Shown piece after piece: positions 13,826 to 25,047 of a stretch of 64,000 nucleotides of DNA. Below the pieces are notes generated by a model. It did no database searches. It had not been told where the DNA came from and worked only from the letters and a program-made list of their open reading frames with translations. The stretch is from Mesostigma viride (Eukaryota; Streptophyta; Mesostigmatophyceae; Mesostigmatales; Mesostigmataceae): assembly GCA_009746045.1 (NCBI GenBank), contig RPFO01000041.1:4926420-4990419 (forward strand), in the 5' to 3' direction. Made by a program: the position numbers and the translations under genes. Every line of letters starts with the position of its first letter. The first letter of the stretch is position 1.

Positions 13826-14490
13826 GAGGTCAACTACCCTACTTCAGGCCGCTTCAAGTTGCTCGGCAGTTGGCTTCCCGACTGCGAGGACGACCTGACG
13901 ACACGGATAGGCATGGCGTGGGCGCACCTCCATGACCACCGCCGCTGGTGGAGCAGCCCCGCCCTACCCCGGATCGCCAAGCGTGACCTCTTCAACTGAG
14001 GTCATCATTCTGACAATTCTGACCTACGGCGCCGAGCTAGACCTGGACACTGACGCAGAAGCTGGAGCAACGACTCGACGGCAACGTCGTGCACCATGCA
14101 ACATGCTGCGCAAGGCCCTTAACATCCCCTTTGGTTTGCACATTAGTAATGAAAGTTGATTTGTACGCTGATTTGCCCTATGTTTTCCACATTCTTAGGC
14201 ACAGGCGCCTGGGCCTAGCCAGGCACCTGGCCCGCACAGATCAGGTAGACACATCAGATAGACTAGCTGGCACCAAGCCCGCCCAGCCTGGACGTTTTTT
14301 CATCACCTAGCGTGCCCCAGGCCGTGCGCGGCAGGGCCGCCACCCGTGGACTTTCCGTGATAGACTAGGCATGGACGTGTGCTACCTAGACGAGACGGGC
14401 TCACACCCGGGCAGCCTCCTGGTTTGTCCGTAATATGGAGGCAGATGGTACGCAAGGATAGATGGCAAGTAGTGATGAAGGAGACCACCC
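13826..14490 (+). pseudogene. LINE reverse transcriptase C-terminal remnant
   Basis: The translation shows the conserved segments that follow the reverse-transcriptase domain in non-LTR retrotransposons, in order but in changing frames: FKLLGSWLPDCEDD, then RIGMAWAHL (typically FKYLGS...RI..AW), then ILTYGAELDLDTDAE (iLlYGaE.W), LRKALNIPFGLHISNES (lR..Ln.....hisNe.ly), and RRLGLARHLARTD. A stop after ...RIAKRDLFN and at least one frameshift separate the parts, and no upstream RT core is present. It is a 5'-truncated, decayed LINE copy, possibly RTE- or L1-like. Orientation is opposite to the ORF1p remnant next door, so they are not one element. Confidence 0.7.
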
Positions 14491-14578
14491 CCAAGTCAGT
14501 GTGGGGGCTCCCGTCCGCGTGTGACCGCGTATGGCATTCATAGCGATTCAGGCCGCGGTGCCCACACCCCTGTAACTA

Positions 14579-14661
14579 GGAACTAGATAGCTTACACCAT
14601 CCATTCCATCCTGTGTTCCCCTCCCACTGAGGACTTATGCTCACGTGACGCAGTCACGTGT
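14579..14661 (+). repeat. 83-bp direct repeat, left copy
   Basis: Begins GGAACTAGATAGCT and ends in a near-palindrome, CACGTGA-CGCAG-TCACGTG. A second copy with a few differences lies at 16004-16087 in the same orientation, so the pair brackets the ORF1p remnant. A (TTAA/ATTA)n run follows this copy. Confidence 0.75.
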
Positions 14662-15082
14662 CTATTAATTAATTAATTAATTAATAGCCCTGAGAAGGGG
14701 CATATGGCTTTTAATACACTCGTAGCTACTTCCTGCAGGTGGGGGAATGTAAACTGCGACCTACTCTAGGTGCGCCAAGGGCACCTGCACCACCGTGATC
14801 TATCAGAGCCCAGCCCAGCTAAGGGGGGCCCGTCATGGGGTGGAAGATCAGCATGGCTATACAAAAGCTAGGGCATGGCTTCTCAGCAGAGAGGGGCTCT
14901 CTGCGTAGGCACAGCATAACTAAACAATAAAGCTAGGCATCATCTAGTGTGGGGCGCGTTATGGGCACACATGTACATGACTAATTAATGTTCATAATGG
15001 GTCGGCTGGTATAGTGCCTGTAGTAGGTATGCATGTACAAGGCCACTGTCTAACTATTCTACACTACTACTGCTGTATTCCC
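14662..15082. other. Non-coding stretch inside the repeat-flanked unit
   Basis: AT-rich (ATTA)n, then unremarkable sequence. No supported gene. Confidence 0.5.
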
Positions 15083-15997
15083 CTAAGCTGGGGCGTCTGG
15101 AGTGGCTGGGGTCGCGGGGGTCGCGGGGGTCGCGTGCCAGGGCTTGTGGCCGACGTAGATGGCCGCCCCCTTCCAGTACACCGGCTGTCCCGCCTTGGTC
15201 TGCCGGAGCTGGAGGTAGGTCGGCCATAGCTCCCGTCGCCGTTGTTGCTGCGCCGGGGTCAAGTCGTCGTCCACGGTGAAGGGAGTGTTCTCGAGGGCTC
15301 CGCTTGCGGCATCTGCATGAGAAACGAAATCTTGTCCGCTGGGCTCTTAAAGATGAGAAGAAGCGCTGGCGCCCCTGCCTTACCCCGCGCGCGGGGAAGG
15401 CGGTGGGCGACCAGCTTAATCTCACCAAGAAGGCCCATGCGATCAAGGATCTTGCTCTCAAACGCACGTGCAAGCTTCTCGGAATTCTCACCTTCCTCCA
15501 TGTCGAAGTTCTTGAGTATGGCGTTAAGGCTGCACTTGGCGAGCTCGGCCTCCTCGCGGAGGTCGAGCTTCTGCTGCTGGAGCTGTGCTGCAATGCCGGA
15601 GGTGGTGGAGGTGGTGTGTTGCTTAAGCATGTCCGCCCAGGTCTGGGCTGGAGGAGCATCGCCAGCCGGGCCAGCGAGGGCTGGCTTGGCGGCAATGTCC
15701 TTCACCGCCTGGGCGGTGAGGCCTGCGGTGTTTTTGCAGGACCTCGATGGCGATGGCGTTGTCCTTGCATGAGGCGCTGGTGGATGTTGCGGAGTTGGGC
15801 GGTGATGGCGGAGGAGGAGGGGATGGTGGTGGTGGAGGAGGCGAGGAGGGTGTCCAGAGGTGGCGGTGCATGGAGATGGTGGAGAGGAGGGGGAGCTCGG
15901 CAGTCAGCGTGCCGCCCATGGCCGCCACATCTGCAGCGATGGGGGCTACGTGCTGCTCGAGGGCCTTCTTAAGGAGTGAGCGGATGGAGGATTCGGT
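15083..15997 (-). pseudogene. L1-type ORF1p (RNA-binding) remnant
   Basis: Read on the minus strand: an N-terminal helical part (RSLLKKALEQHVAPIAADV), a proline run, a coiled-coil-like middle (AAQLQQQKLDLREEAELAK), an RRM-like part with LLLIFKSPADKISFLMQ, and a C-terminal part DDDLTPAQQQRRRELWP followed by KAGQPVYWKGAAIYV. The C-terminal pattern (acidic-LTP, QxRRRELWP, xYWRGxxIYV) is the signature of the L1 ORF1p C-terminal domain, an RNA-binding nucleic-acid chaperone. Two frame changes (near 15735 in an A run and near 15275) break the frame. No endonuclease or RT accompanies it. Flanking 83-bp direct repeats suggest a defined mobile unit. Confidence 0.6.
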
Positions 15998-16003
15998 TAA
16001 GGT

Positions 16004-16087
16004 GGAACTAGATAGCTAGCATCATATCCATTCCATCCCATGTTCCCCTTCCACTGAGGACTTCTGCTCACGTGACGCAGTCACGTG
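16004..16087 (+). repeat. 83-bp direct repeat, right copy
   Basis: Second copy of the repeat at 14579-14661, again ending in CACGTGA-CGCAG-TCACGTG. Confidence 0.75.
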
Positions 16088-17903
16088 TATATTATTGTAA
16101 TTAAGTGACTATATGGTTGGGCATGATGCAGACGATATTTGTAACTTTAGCATGTAATAATTTTCTAATGAGATTAGCATAGTACTCCGTGGCATGCCCA
16201 TGGGCATGACACGCAAGTACTTAATTAGTCGCTGAAAGTACACAGACGATTTTGTCTTATGCGCCAGGAGGAAAACTGTACATATCCTTCTGCAGGAGCC
16301 GATGCTTGCATGCTATGTGCAGTTGGTTACTGCGCAGCATTCTAGTATTAAGGTGAGACTTGACTACATATTCCTGGACGCATGGCTGTCATGCATCATA
16401 CATACGTGATCCCGTTGGGGAGCCACGGAGCACCGGACTGCACAGCGGGAAGGGGGCAGAGACCCCCCCCCCTCATGCCTCAGGCATGCCACAGGGTGCA
16501 CAATCAGACCTGTTGAAACGATCAGGCAATGATCCCCTGTGGGTGCAATACAGGGGTCACCCGCAGTATCGCAACAAGAATCGCAACTACGCAACTTTCC
16601 AGGAGGACCCAAAAACACTTTTGTTCCGATTCTTGCGCGGACCGATTTGGACGAAAAGTTGCGAATCGGCCAACGCGTGGTATCGCAACTAAAGATACAC
16701 CCCGACGTGAAGTATGTCACTCCTTGGCTGACCGGCGCGAAGAATCAACCGAACTGAAATGAGCGGCGCGGAGTTAGCAAGGGCATTGTATGTATATAGT
16801 AGACTGTCAGGGGCACGTTGTGCAATTATATGCGTAATTATATTATGCGTTTCACCGCCTCACAGGCGGATGGTAGTCTCGGATGATCATGTTTTGCTAT
16901 GTTTTGCGTGCATAAGTGCCTGAGACACGGACATTCATAGCTCGATCGTACTAAACGGATTGCATGGTGCAGGAGCATGGATGCATGGAGGCGTTCCAAA
17001 ATTTGTAGGCATGATTGGTACGTCAGAAAAATGCTATAGCCGCAGTCGCGCAACATCTAATGATGCGCACATTATCTCGGGCTGGTTTTTACTGCGTCTA
17101 CACGCGTTAATCATCACGGGGGTGACGATGAAAGGTAGCACTTGTTATTAGCGTCTGTATCATTGAATTTTTCGCAACCAGTAGTTTTCGTATGATGTAT
17201 TTAGCGTATTTCATCATCGTTCAGGGCCAGGAAAGTCTCGACGCAGTGATGAGATTGCCTTTCTGTCATGAGATTGCTACCTTTCCGCTAGCCTTCTTTT
17301 TGCGGTTTCGGCATGGCGCAGTTTAGTAGTGTCCCTGCGGGTACCGACAACAATAAGGTAAAGTCGTTATATCATTCGGTAAGTAATCTCGGACACGTTG
17401 TTTAAGGTTTGTGGTGTTAAGTTTGCTAACTTACTACTCCTGAGTACTAGTTTGTGGTTGTGGTTTTGTACAACCGTCGTCGTAAGATTTTCATCAGTTT
17501 TGTTCATGATTAGCTGCGTCTGTACCTAATATTCTAGAATGACGATTGATTTAACATCTAAATAAGTTGTAGATGGTAGCACGATGGTTTCTATTGCCTA
17601 AATTCTTCAGGAAAGATGGTATCATGGCCAGTTTTTTGTCAGCCTTTTGGCTTTGCTAGTAAAGGACGCCTGTGCAGTTGTGCAGTCCATGCAACATCTA
17701 TGGAGGCCCCAGTGCCTTGCTGACGTAGAAAAGAAGTTCGATGCAGTGTTTGTATATTTTCATCCTAGGCATGCATATGGAGGTCATTTCTCATGTTCTG
17801 GATGCATGCATGGGTAACACCGCCCCTTGCACCCCCTTGCTACGTGTGCATTTGGGCCTTGGTTTGTGAAGACGTCCAATATTGCATTATCACTTAACAT
17901 TGC
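16088..17903. other. Intergenic, with possible old piggyBac-like relic
   Basis: No coding region recognised. From about 16990 to 17260 there are collinear weak matches to the interior of the piggyBac-like insert, at a constant offset of about 3465 bp (for example TTTGTAGGCATGATT near 17000 and 20467; CCAGGAAAG near 17231 and 20693). This suggests a strongly diverged relative. Its ends are not visible. Confidence 0.3.
16549..16589 (+). repeat. 41-bp dispersed repeat
   Basis: Begins TACAGGGGTCACCCGCAG. The exact reverse complement is at 63361-63401, where it abuts a T tract. Here it overlaps a small hairpin (CCCCTGT...ACAGGGG). Confidence 0.7.
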
Positions 17904-18139
17904 AATCCATTTCTGGCCTTGCCTTGCTTTGCATGCATCACCACAAAACATCCAATTTATTACAATGCGTGTGCTAGTAGCTCTAATAGAGCTAGCACTT
18001 ATAATATTACATATAATACGGTGGAATAACACAGACATGTCTACCAGCCAGATGGCAACACGGCCATCTGTATGCTAGGGTGAGCACACTATGTGAATGT
18101 GCAGGGCCAGCCCACAGCAGCTGTGCCCCTGCTCTACCC
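17904..18139 (-). repeat. PAT element split repeat B2 (outer 3' end)
   Basis: Matches B1 (18369-18566) from AATCCATTTCTGGCC to GCTCTACCC. This copy has about 40 extra bases near 17977-18015. Confidence 0.85.
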
Positions 18140-18167
18140 CTTTTGCCAGGGTGGGTGGGTGGGAGGC
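18140..18167. promoter_or_regulatory. G-quadruplex motif at the A2/B2 junction
   Basis: Contains GGGTGGGTGGGTGGG, flanked by CTTTTGCC and GGCAAAAG, which could pair as a stem around it. The same type of tract sits at the same junction in the other two split-repeat families of the window. Confidence 0.6.
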
Positions 18168-18368
18168 AAAAGAAACAACCTGCTTCCCTAGAATGGAAGC
18201 CCACCTTTTATAGCAACCACCTGTCCAGCCAACCCCTACCTGGGTGGCTGGGGTACAGGTGCCAGCACAAAAAATTTTTTTTCTAAAATTATTTTTCTTT
18301 TTGTGCTATACGGCGTTGCATTCTCCGCTCAGCAGGTTAGTCATTGATAAAATGAGCATAGCTCACCA
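18165..18368 (-). repeat. PAT element split repeat A2
   Basis: Matches A1 at 47869-48078 (begins GGCAAAAGAAACAACC, ends GCTCACCAA on the plus strand) with a few substitutions and small indels. Confidence 0.88.
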
Positions 18369-18566
18369 AATCCATTTCTGGCCTTGCCTTGCTTTGCATG
18401 CATCACCACAAAACATCAAATTTATTACAATATGTGTGCTAGCTCTATACGGTGGAATAACACAGACATGTCTACCAGATGGCAACACGGCCATCTGTAT
18501 GCTAGGGTGAGCACACTATGTGAATGTGCAGGGCCAGCCCACAGCAGCTGTGCCCCTGCTCTACCC
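18369..18566 (-). repeat. PAT element split repeat B1
   Basis: Inner copy of B, directly abutting A2; the junction CTCACCAA/ATCCATTT would also be the junction of a circular intermediate. Confidence 0.85.
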
Positions 18567-18766
18567 ACATCTCCTTACATGGCTAACAGCCGAAAATACG
18601 TAGGACATGCAAAAAAGAAAACTTAAACTACCTAGCTATGGGGGTACTTTGTCCCAACCCAGGTTCACCCTCGGGTTAGTTAAACCATTTCCCCCCTGAC
18701 CTCCCACACAACTGAAGGGTGAGGTCACTTGATAGCTAAAAGACGAGAGATGAAAACTGGAAGACG

Positions 18767-20133
18767 TCAAAACTCGACGCCACCGAAGTGGCGCCGGAAA
18801 GCCGCTGCATGGTCAAAACCCAGGGCCTGAGCCCAGAGGGCGGGCGGGATGTCGCGTCCCAGGAGGCTGCGGTGGAGGCCAATGTAGCGCGTGACCGAGA
18901 GGGCCGAAGCCCACCGGCCGCGCAGCTGAATGGCCTCCGGTGACTCGCCAGCGATGGCGTTGTGCGTCGCCCCCCCATGCCGGAGGCTGTGAAAAAAAAA
19001 CATCCCCGGGATGCCCATGCGGGCCTGCACAGCCTCCCACTGCTGCCTAGCCTGGCTAATACGTTAAACCCCGAAAGAGAAGTGTATCCGGGGGCTGGCC
19101 GTCAGGCGTCGCATGAGCCACAAAGAAAGTGGATCCCGGACGAGGACGTGCTGGGCCGCCCCCTGCGCAGTCTTGGGGTTGCGCAGCACAAGGGCACCGA
19201 CCATGGGCCCTGGCTCGAGAAGGGGGTGGCCAGGATGAGCCACATCCCGAACCCGCAGCCCTAGCACCTCGCTAATGCGTAAATACTGCTGGAAAGCAAT
19301 AATAATCAACGCACTCAAATGCGCCTATCGACGTGAAAATAGCAAGAGGGCAGTGAAATAGCAAAGGCGCCAGGGCATAGGCGGAGGGCTGACAGCCGGA
19401 ACAAGCCGCTGCCAACCTGCTAGCAGGCGGTCCGCCAGTACCCAAGTCCGAACAATGCCGGGGTAGTACAGGTGCAGACAGGCCTTGGCGTGCTGGCATA
19501 AGGTACGCCCCCGCCCGCCTCTGGCATGGTAGACAGCAGAAATCCACTCACAGAATATGGCTTCCGCGTCAGCTGGGTCGACAGAGCCAGGTGGCGCCCA
19601 CGCCACGTAGACAGCCGCCGCGCGCCAGTACGCTGGCAAGGTAGACACAGGGTTGACTGTGCCCTCCAAAAGTGCCAAGTCCCGAGGGCGTCGCGCCCCC
19701 TCAGGCCCAGGGTTGGGATGCACGTCACCCCACCGGGTCAAGTCAGGAATCCAAGCGCCACGCTGACTGGCCTTGTCAGCTGGGTTGTGGTCAGTAGCCA
19801 CCCAGACCCAGTGGCTCTGCATGTCGCCAGCCAGTGACAGAGCGCAGTAGCGCCGAACCAGCTGGTTGAGGCGGTAGGAAGACGACCGCCCTCTGACAAA
19901 TGCCCCCACCACAGCACTAGAGTCCACGAGCCGGACGACTCGCTTACCTCGACACGCCTTGGTCCGGCACGACCACTCGACCCGGCCCTGTGTCGCAGCA
20001 ATCGCCTCCTTGACGTTGATGTGGTTAGGCTGCCCCCGCCACCGGTAGGACAGTGCCGTACGCCAGTGGCCACTATCCAGCAGGCTGTAGTCCCCTTCCT
20101 CCATGCGCTCCAGGTCCCAGTCCTCCCCAGACG
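18767..20133 (-). pseudogene. PAT pol 3' part: RNase H C-terminal half and tyrosine recombinase
   Basis: The RNase H part shows NHINVKEA (catalytic Glu), VVRLVDSSAVVGA (Asp) and WVWVATDHNPADKASQ (Asp), the DIRS/PAT pattern. The tyrosine recombinase shows LRISEVLGLRVRDV (catalytic Arg I), FFHSLRHGGATHNAIAG (His-x-x-Arg box) and GRWASALSVTRYIGLH (GxW, then the nucleophile Tyr). In this family the recombinase integrates a circular DNA copy, which replaces a DDE integrase. Two in-frame stop codons, TAG at 19327-19325 and TAA at 19066-19064, interrupt the recombinase. No frameshift is needed otherwise. The missing first half of RNase H lies across the piggyBac-like insert. Confidence 0.88.
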
Positions 20134-20137
20134 TTAA

Positions 20138-21861
20138 CCCTTAAACTGTATATACTGAGTCCGTTTTCGTGGCGCCAGTTGAACTCGCGCCACTCTAACG
20201 GACTGAGTTTGTGGCAGAACCAGGCGCCGCGCCAATAATAATTTAACGGTCAAACCTGGGGGGATCGAAAGATCTAGACGTAAGCTACGCCTGGCACTAT
20301 TCAGACCGTACTTTGGACAATTGGCCAGGGAGATATGCTTGAGCAAAGTTAGGGGGGTACCATGGTCTAACGGGACCGACGTGCATGAAAAATATTGACG
20401 CGCACGGCTATGGCGGTGCACACAACTGACTGGTACGAGAGAATGGCTCGACATAACGGACTCAAATTTTGTAGGCATGATTTTTAAGTCATAAAAACGT
20501 TATACCCCTAGCCATGGAACGTTTGAAGATGCGTAGATGGGTCTCGGGGTGCTGGTAGGCGCAGCAAATCATGTTAGCGGCCAGGCGGTGACAGTGCGAG
20601 TGCTGCATGTTGCTAGGCGGAAAATTTCGAGATATTTGCGCGTGGATAAACGTTTGACGTTGTTCCCAACCAGATTTGCTAGAACTGGCAGCCAGGAAAG
20701 GCTCGAGGCTACGTCCATGAATCGGGCGTGCTGGCTCCCGCAGGAAAGGTAATCTGCTGTTCCGACCTGGTACGTTCTAGCCTCCTACCGTGTTCCGTTA
20801 ACCGTATCTGGTTGTATTATTGTTTATAACTAATATCAGGGTTATAACCGAGGGCTTGTGATTGTCATTTTGTTGTTTTGCTGCCTGTAAGCATCGGCTT
20901 GTCATGGTTGTGGAATACCATCAGGTCAAGCAGATTGTGGACCATGTTTGGTCGCTGTTAGCTGAGGCTGCAACGGAAATAGCGTGATAACGGTTGGTAT
21001 TGGTTAGTAGTATGGTAACGTTGATCACCCAATGCTTTTCCTGGCTCAAACAGCCCGAGACAAGTTCTTTTCTGACCAGTTTCAGGCATGGCTTCTTGTT
21101 TTGCTGGCCAACGCCCACCTTCTTATATTGCATCCATTGCATGTGACAAACATGGAGATACCCGATACCTGTTTGCATGGAAGCATTACCAACTTGTTCC
21201 TTTTGTTTTCTTCATTGTTGCAAAGAACGTGGAGGTGTTTTGTCATTCATTTGGTGCGTTAGTGATGTAGCTCCTTGCCAGCCCTTTGACGCGTGCTTGA
21301 GGCCTTGATATGAGCCTTTCACCTATTGTTTAGCATGGTCTTGTGTCTTATATGCTGGGCATGATGTTGGCATTGCTTTTGTTGCCATCTAGTTGTTGTT
21401 TTGTGCCACTTTGGGATAGTAAACCTATGCGGTAGTGCTAGCAACCGTCCCAAAATAACTTGCACCGTTATAACGGCCTGAGCTATTTTCGGCTGTTTGC
21501 TAGCTAGCCTGTGCAGTTCTGTGGCATTTCATGTTTTGAATGCATTGATGGCATGCCTATGATTATGATAAACTGCCTTTAACTAAAAGGCCAGGGCCAA
21601 CTGATTTGTGTAAATGGTCGATAATGCATTATATATGTCTCCAACCCCACGTGCACTGTACCCCCCTGGGGGGGGCGCTATTTATAGCTCATGTGGGGCA
21701 TGCATATATGACCAACCACATGTCCCCAGTGTTATTTGATATATAAGCATGCTTCCTTCCAAGGGTGGGCCAGAAAATATTATTTGGCTAGATACTCTCG
21801 TACTTACAAAGATACCCCAACTCAGTCCGTTACGGTGGTTCCAGTTCAGACAGTTGAAGGG
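20138..21861. mobile_element. Non-autonomous piggyBac-like element with TTAA duplication
   Basis: Bounded by TTAA on both sides (20134-20137 and 21862-21865). Ends are CCCTTAAACTGT and, inverted, CCCTTCAACTGT (11 of 12 identical). TTAA duplication plus ends starting CCC are the hallmark of piggyBac. Subtracting the insert and one TTAA joins the two halves of the PAT RNase H in one frame, which confirms the boundaries. The 1724 bp interior has no recognisable transposase, so it must be mobilised in trans. Confidence 0.85.
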
Positions 21862-21865
21862 TTAA

Positions 21866-22074
21866 AGCTGTCGTCCGCCACCCCCGCGCTTCGCGCCGGG
21901 TCGCCAGCCGGGCACAATCGGCCCCAGTCAGGTCCCTGTAAACCACCCCAGCGCCGGAGCTGCTCGCATCACTTGCGACGACCCGGTCAGAAAGGGGCCG
22001 GGCCCTGGCCGCCCTCAAAAAGGGGGCCAGGTCGATCGCCGCCTGAAGCTCCTGGCGGGCCCCCGCAGGGAGGC
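21866..22074 (-). pseudogene. PAT pol middle fragment: RT/RNase H linker and start of RNase H
   Basis: Minus-strand frame with ARQELQAAIDLAPFLRAA and then VVASDASSSGAGVVYRDL, the first catalytic Asp region of DIRS/PAT RNase H. It is cut off at 22074 by the Ty3-type insertion (target duplication AGGC, 22071-22074 and 45125-45128) and at 21865 by the piggyBac-like insertion. In both directions the frame continues on the far side of the insert. Confidence 0.82.
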
Positions 22075-22624
22075 TGTCACGGACGCGAGCTATGTCATCC
22101 GGGCGCCCACTATGCACAATACCGGTGACGTGCGCAAGGAATTTGTTTTCTGCGCATTTTCGACAAAGGCTAGTGACCGGGGGGGGGACACTAGTACTTG
22201 CAGCATAAGAGCGGACGAAAGTGCACGTGCGCGCGCGCCGGGCCAGGCACGGCTTGGTGCGCAGCACTGACGTACTTGAGCGGACGGCAGCACAAGTGCG
22301 CAGCGTCGAGAGGATCATACGCAAGTTAGTGGACAGCTGGAGCTGGAGCTGGAGCTGGAGCTGGAGCTGGAGCTGGACTGCTGGACTTCAACAGCGCCGA
22401 GGCTATTGACAGGCCAGGTGTCTTTGTGGTGTAGAATAGCGGGTCAACGTTATGAGGACTGGACAGAAAATGGAAAAGGAAAATTTGCGGTGCGGAGCCA
22501 GATCGCTGGAATGAATGCGAAATCGCTGGCAGCCCTACAAAGGGATTTCTTCTAGAAAGGAAAGATTAGAAGCAATGTTTGCTGGGCCACTCACACGCAA
22601 GGTGTGAGCGTGCAGATTGTTTGA

Positions 22625-24588
22625 ATCGGGGTTCTTTGAACGGAGTTTCTTCTATACGTGAATGCGGGAACAAGAGGCCGCTGGATGAGCGGCTTATAGG
22701 TCGTAGTGTTTACTCGTAGCTGTTTGGCTAGAGCTTTTGTGATTAGTAGATGCAATATAGTGCATGGTTGAAAAATGAATTAAATAAAATGTGCGTTCCG
22801 CGCTTGGGTTGATTATACCCGGGCGGAACGGGGCGTGAGGTGCAGTGCCCCTGAAAAGAACAACCTACGCATTATTTAATACTAGCCGTGCAGATTCGGG
22901 ATATTCTACCCCCGGTCTGTACGGTTAGCGTCTTACTAGCATCCACTAAACATAAGGGTTTAATGACGTCAGTTAGCTAGGGATAAGGGAGGTTTTGCGA
23001 CTAAAAGCCGCTCTGGCTGGTTTTGTCGGCCTCTTTCTTTGCTCGTTGTCGTTGCGGCGGCAGCCGCAGCTATGGGTGCTGCGGAGCAAAATCCCAAAAG
23101 CACTGGTTGCACTGGCCACTTGGCCAGTGGTGAGACTTCCAGTTGTTAACCGGCCAGGCGTAGTTCCTCGCTCGGTTAACTAAAAGAAAAGAAAATGATT
23201 ACCTCCGGTCCGCACCTTTTCCCCAGCTTGGGGTCTTTGGTGGGCCGGATGCCGTGACAGGTGCTTGACAACTGTCGCTTGGTCGGCCCAGTGCGCGAGC
23301 TGGTGCTCCGTACCTGGGGATGCTTGCACCCCGGGTTGGAGCCGGATGGCTGGCACTGGCGACCCGTGTCTCGGTCCGCGGCCTGCGGCTTTTTCTTCGG
23401 AAATTGCTGCTGGCCAGCAAACTTTGCAATTGCCTTCCGCCGAGGGGGGGTGGTTGGGGCTGGGGACGGCGATGGGAAAAGCGCCTAAGCTAGAAATTTT
23501 TTCCCCACGCATAGAAACCTCGGGGGGAATGCGGTCTTGGCTGAACGGACTCTCGTTCAGCCAGGTGCCTGGGGCTGTGGCCTCGGGCATCCGGGCTGGC
23601 GGGGCCTGGGCTAGGTCCACGTTTTTTCTCGAAGCACCCCGGGTCTATGGGGAGACGGCCATAGCGGTACCGACTCGGGGGCCCGAGAGGGGTCATGATA
23701 GGCTGGCCGTGCGCAATCGCAGTGCAAATGCGCTGGGCCTTTTTGGGCCTGGCCATGCATCCACAGCCGCCGGGCACACGCCTCCCGATGTGGGGGGCTC
23801 CCGTTTTGCGGCAGGGCGGTCACTTGTGACAACGAGCAAGGTGGAGTGCGGCTTCAAGGGAAAGCCAGGGCGGGGGTGATTGGGCAACGTACTTCATGAA
23901 GGGCCTTGAACGGCGTGCCTCCGGGCATGTCAATTAGTGTCACATGTATGCTTCCACTTATTGTTTTAATGAAGATGCTGGTTTTTGTGGGAGCTACGTG
24001 GGACATGAATCGGGGTTCTTTGAACGGAGTTTCTTCTATACGTGAATGCGGGAACAAGAGGCCGCTGGATGAGCGGCTTATAGGTCGTAGTGTTTACTCG
24101 TAGCTGTTTGGCTAGAGCTTTTGTGATTAGTAGATGCAATATAGTGCATGGTTGAAAAATGAATTAAATAAAATGTGCGTTCCGCGCTTGGGTTGATTAT
24201 ACCCGGGCGGAACGGGGCGTGAGGTGCAGTGCCCCTGAAAAGAACAACCTACGCATTATTTAATACTAGCCGTGCAGATTCGGGATATTCTACCCCCGGT
24301 CTGTACGGTTAGCGTCTTACTAGCATCCACTAAACATAAGGGTTTAATGACGTCAGTTAGCTAGGGATAAGGGAGGTTTTGCGACTAAAAGCCGCTCTGG
24401 CTGGTTTTGTCGGCCTCTTTCTTTGCTCCCCACCCACCCACCCGTGTCTTGGTTGCCTCTAGGGCAACGTACTTCATGAAGGGCCTTGAACGGCGTGCCT
24501 CCGGGCATGTCAATTAGTGTCACATGTATGCTTCCACTTATTGTTTTAATGAAGATGCTGGTTTTTGTGGGAGCTACGTGGGACATGA
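22625..24588 (+). mobile_element. Non-autonomous split-direct-repeat element, family 3, copy 1
   Basis: A1 22625-23044 (420 bp), interior 23045-23881, B1 23882-24008 (127 bp), A2 24009-24428, C-rich spacer 24429-24461, B2 24462-24588. This is the PAT/TOC arrangement. Comparison with the uninterrupted Z2 places the insertion exactly between 44368 and 44369, with no duplicated or lost target base, as expected for tyrosine-recombinase integration. The B1/A2 joint (ACATGA/ATCGGGG) equals the joint of a circle made from the element's own ends. No convincing protein is encoded; a 204-codon plus-strand frame is not kept in copy 2. It probably depends on an autonomous relative. Confidence 0.88.
24429..24461. 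promoter_or_regulatory. C-rich tract (G-quadruplex on the minus strand) between A2 and B2
   Basis: CCCCACCCACCCACCC in element sense. Its complement is GGGTGGGTGGGTGGGG. Confidence 0.6.
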
Positions 24589-25047
24589 AGGATATTATGC
24601 TTCGACCTTGGTGGTCGTGACTCAATGCCGGACATTCCCAGGGACAGAAATGCCGGAGCCTCTAGGAGATGAGATCGGCAACAGGGTAGCAATTTAGATT
24701 TGTCGGGATGCCTTCCTGCTTTTGTTGGCATGTGTGGTAGAAAGCCAGGACGGCAACTGGAATGCAGTTTCTATTTGCATGGTTCAGACAGCAAGATAGT
24801 TTGGGCATTCCTGGCTGGACTGACAAGTGTGGCGTGTGTCATGCGTGTGGCATGACGAATGGTTTGGTTCATAGTCGAAGAGGACTCTCACGTAGCGTGT
24901 AGTCTCTTCGAGTCTCTCGTTAGTGGCCTTCGTGTTTCTCCCTTTCCTTGGGAGCAAGGCCGGTAGCATGTCATGGAGCGCTGCCTAACTGCGGGCTCGT
25001 GAGCATGGAGTGCATCGATATTGAGACTATCAACGTGTTGTAATTGT

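Noticed and set aside
23265-23879. 204-codon frame inside family 3 copy 1
   Set aside because: Broken by an indel in the nearly identical copy 2, and no recognisable protein features.
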